Shown here: in pieces, positions 38,478 through 39,709 of the stretch
Layout: each line of letters starts with the position of its first letter
Numbering within the stretch: the first letter of the stretch is position 1
DNA from: a virus
IMG/VR virus record: IMGVR_UViG_3300021963_000279
Span: 1 to 39,709 of that record
Strand: one strand, 5' to 3'
DNA: 39,709 nt
Translations under genes and position numbers: made by a program
Notes under the pieces: generated by a model
What the model saw: only the letters and a program-made list of their open reading frames with translations
The model's database searches: none
Told to the model about the DNA's origin: nothing

Positions 38478-38876
38478 TTAAAGTGTATATTCCCATGTTG
38501 AAGGTTTCAAACCCATTTTGATAGCTTTTTTATCCCAACCACGTCTATGAGATGTAAAAGTTACTTTTGTTTTATTGCCTTGTTTTGCTATTTGTAATAC
38601 TTCTTGCCATGCTTCTTGAAGTAGTAATTCATCATTAAGTGATGACCATGCTGCCCATATGTGAATTGTATTTCCCATAGGTTGTAATACTACAAAGCCA
38701 TAAGGTTTGTTATCTGTTATTGCTAGAAATACCATAGAACGTTGTTCGTAACAGTCACAATAGACATCCTCTGCTAACCACTCAGGATGACCTTTGCTTC
38801 TGACTATTTCAAGACCATGCTTAATAAACTCCCAATGAGTCCTAAGTTGGTCTTTAGGTATGTAGTGTAAAATCAT
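38478..38876 (-). CDS. GNAT-like virion-region protein, allele 2
   Basis: 132 residues, same length as the allele at 1040-1438, differing at about 29 of 132 positions by my count. Conserved runs include MILHYIPKDQLR, YCDCYEQRSM, YGFVVLQP, WAAWSS and KPSTWE, and the changes are mostly conservative. The Cys-containing YCDCYEQ is kept in both. It overlaps the 105-residue gene by 4 bases. Confidence 0.75.
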   Translation of the reverse strand: MILHYIPKDQLRTHWEFIKHGLEIVRSKGHPEWLAEDVYCDCYEQRSMVFLAITDNKPYGFVVLQPMGNTIHIWAAWSSLNDELLLQEAWQEVLQIAKQGNKTKVTFTSHRRGWDKKAIKMGLKPSTWEYTL

Positions 38877-39190
38877 CCTACTATTATATAACGATAATTC
38901 CTTGCGACTGCATGACTTCCATGATTAACTGTGCAACTTCCTTGTGCAAAATTAGTAAAGTAAACGTCTTTAAGTTCTGCTGCCGAATTAGCGTCTTTAG
39001 GCATAAATAAGATGACTGAGTTAAAACCTATACGTTCATTACTAAGCGTTGTTGTAGTCGCACTTGTTGTGGTAGAAAAGTCACCAGTATTGTTGCTTTT
39101 ACCTTCTACAAGGTTATTTACAATTTCTGCTACACTTCTAGGGTCACCACCTGTCCAAGGTAGTTTACGGTACATATCACTACGTGCCAT
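38873..39190 (-). CDS. Short allele of the jelly-roll surface protein (105 residues)
   Basis: The N-terminal ~40 residues (MARSDMYRKLPWTGGDPRSV, AEIVNNLVEGKSNNTG) and C-terminal YRYIIVG match the 269-residue allele at 1435-2244. The middle is only ~30 residues (LKDVYFTNFAQGSCTV) and lacks the jelly-roll domain. Thus it keeps the virion-attachment part. Likely a fibre/tail decoration with variable receptor domain. Confidence 0.75.
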   Translation of the reverse strand: MARSDMYRKLPWTGGDPRSVAEIVNNLVEGKSNNTGDFSTTTSATTTTLSNERIGFNSVILFMPKDANSAAELKDVYFTNFAQGSCTVNHGSHAVARNYRYIIVG

Positions 39191-39709
39191 TATCTAGTTC
39201 CTTGTTCAGAGTAATCTATATCCATTCCAATAGCAGAGAACCAGTTAGCACCGGTAGGTGTAAGACTGACTCTATGATAACGACCTGCACTTCTTACAGA
39301 ACATCTATCTTCTTGACTTGCTGTTACAGATGAACCGTATGTAATAGTATCGTCTAACATACGTCTAGAAGCCACAGAAACGCTTGCAGAGCCATTATCT
39401 ACAGAAGGTCTAATAAGAGTAAGCACAGAGTTATAACCGTATTCTAGGTCGTTTGTAATGATATTTGCTGTAGCTGGAGTTCCTGTAAATGTGATAATTT
39501 TAGTATCACGAACACCACCGAATAGGAATTTACCACCCGCATATAGTCTATCATCTAATGTCGTTACAAGTGTGTCTACAGTCTTTAATGCTGCTGCACT
39601 TGCTGCCATATCAATAGCAACACCTGTGCCTGAACCTACACCTGTAGCTGTAAATAATACACCAACAGTATTAGCAACTGCACCAATACTTGTAAATGAT
39701 GTTGTGCCT
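39190..39709 (-). CDS. Tail nozzle protein, allele 2 (5' end outside window)
   Basis: The frame is open to the right edge. Visible C-terminal ~170 residues start with the module TTSFTSIGAVANTVGVLFTA and continue MAASAAALKTVDTLVTTLDD, GGKFLFGGVRDTKIITFTGT, RMLDDTITYGSSVTASQEDR, RYHRVSLTPTGANWFSAIGM, ending DYSEQGTR, homologous to the nozzle at 2244-3854. A 1-base overlap with the next gene. N-terminus missing. Confidence 0.8.
   Translation of the reverse strand, partial: GTTSFTSIGAVANTVGVLFTATGVGSGTGVAIDMAASAAALKTVDTLVTTLDDRLYAGGKFLFGGVRDTKIITFTGTPATANIITNDLEYGYNSVLTLIRPSVDNGSASVSVASRRMLDDTITYGSSVTASQEDRCSVRSAGRYHRVSLTPTGANWFSAIGMDIDYSEQGTR

Noticed and set aside
1-39709. tRNA genes, rRNA, insertion sequences and attachment sites
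   Set aside because: I saw no cloverleaf with a TTC-loop signature, no transposase and no integrase. Absence by eye is not proof; a tRNA scan would settle it.

Overview
The window is essentially one complete genome of a tailed phage with podovirus-like, P22/SU10-type virion genes. The DNA is AT-rich. The host is most likely a PQQ-using methylotrophic betaproteobacterium (Methylophilaceae, OM43/LD28-like). That host call is an inference resting mainly on a 23-residue PqqA-like peptide gene (28688-28759, minus) and on genome size and style. I recognise no tRNA, CRISPR, insertion sequence, integrase or CI/Cro-type repressor, so a lytic lifestyle is likely.

Closure: positions 1-127 are identical to 37480-37606, and the two stretches then diverge. 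The sequence therefore closes to a circle of about 37,479 bp. Bases 37607-39709 are a second, diverged allele of the genes at 128-2763 (tail/internal protein, GNAT-like protein, receptor/fibre-like protein, nozzle). The contig appears to contain one genome plus an allelic branch from a related strain. Read as a circle, late transcription runs on the minus strand from about 20.97 kb down to 1, then wraps to 37.48 kb and continues to 31.5 kb.

Layout: (a) 27.1-30.6 kb, plus strand: early operon starting at a divergent promoter region, with small membrane peptides, a Sak3-type annealing protein, a lambda-type exonuclease, an SSB-like protein, a SleB-like cell-wall hydrolase, DUF3310 and a small secreted protein. 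pqqA sits inside it on the opposite strand. (b) 27.0-21.0 kb, minus: an O-like replication protein with a possible internal origin, DnaB-like helicase, NinB, a YbcO-like nuclease, methyltransferases, a PD-(D/E)XK-like protein and a Q-like antiterminator. (c) 21.0-20.9 kb: an extended -10 promoter followed at once by an intrinsic terminator, which looks like a lambda pR'/tR' late switch. (d) 20.9-8.2 kb: small basic proteins, a GT8-like enzyme, an ART-like protein, terminase, portal, scaffold, major capsid protein, a lipoprotein plus three glycosyltransferase-like genes, head-tail adaptor and an HNH endonuclease. (e) 8.2-1 kb: fibre genes and nozzle. (f) 38.5-31.5 kb: internal virion proteins, accessory secreted and zinc-protease proteins, and a lysis cassette (holin, small membrane protein, DUF5675). 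(g) 31.46-30.57 kb: a metallophosphoesterase and a small protein.

How it fits together: early recombination/replication genes feed a Q-controlled late operon. Internal terminators after the portal group and after the capsid gene probably tune late-gene dosage. The most distinctive accessory function is pqqA, which could keep PQQ supply, and hence methanol dehydrogenase activity, running during infection by feeding the host PqqB-F machinery. All functional calls come from reading the sequence and from memory of protein families. No database search was run.
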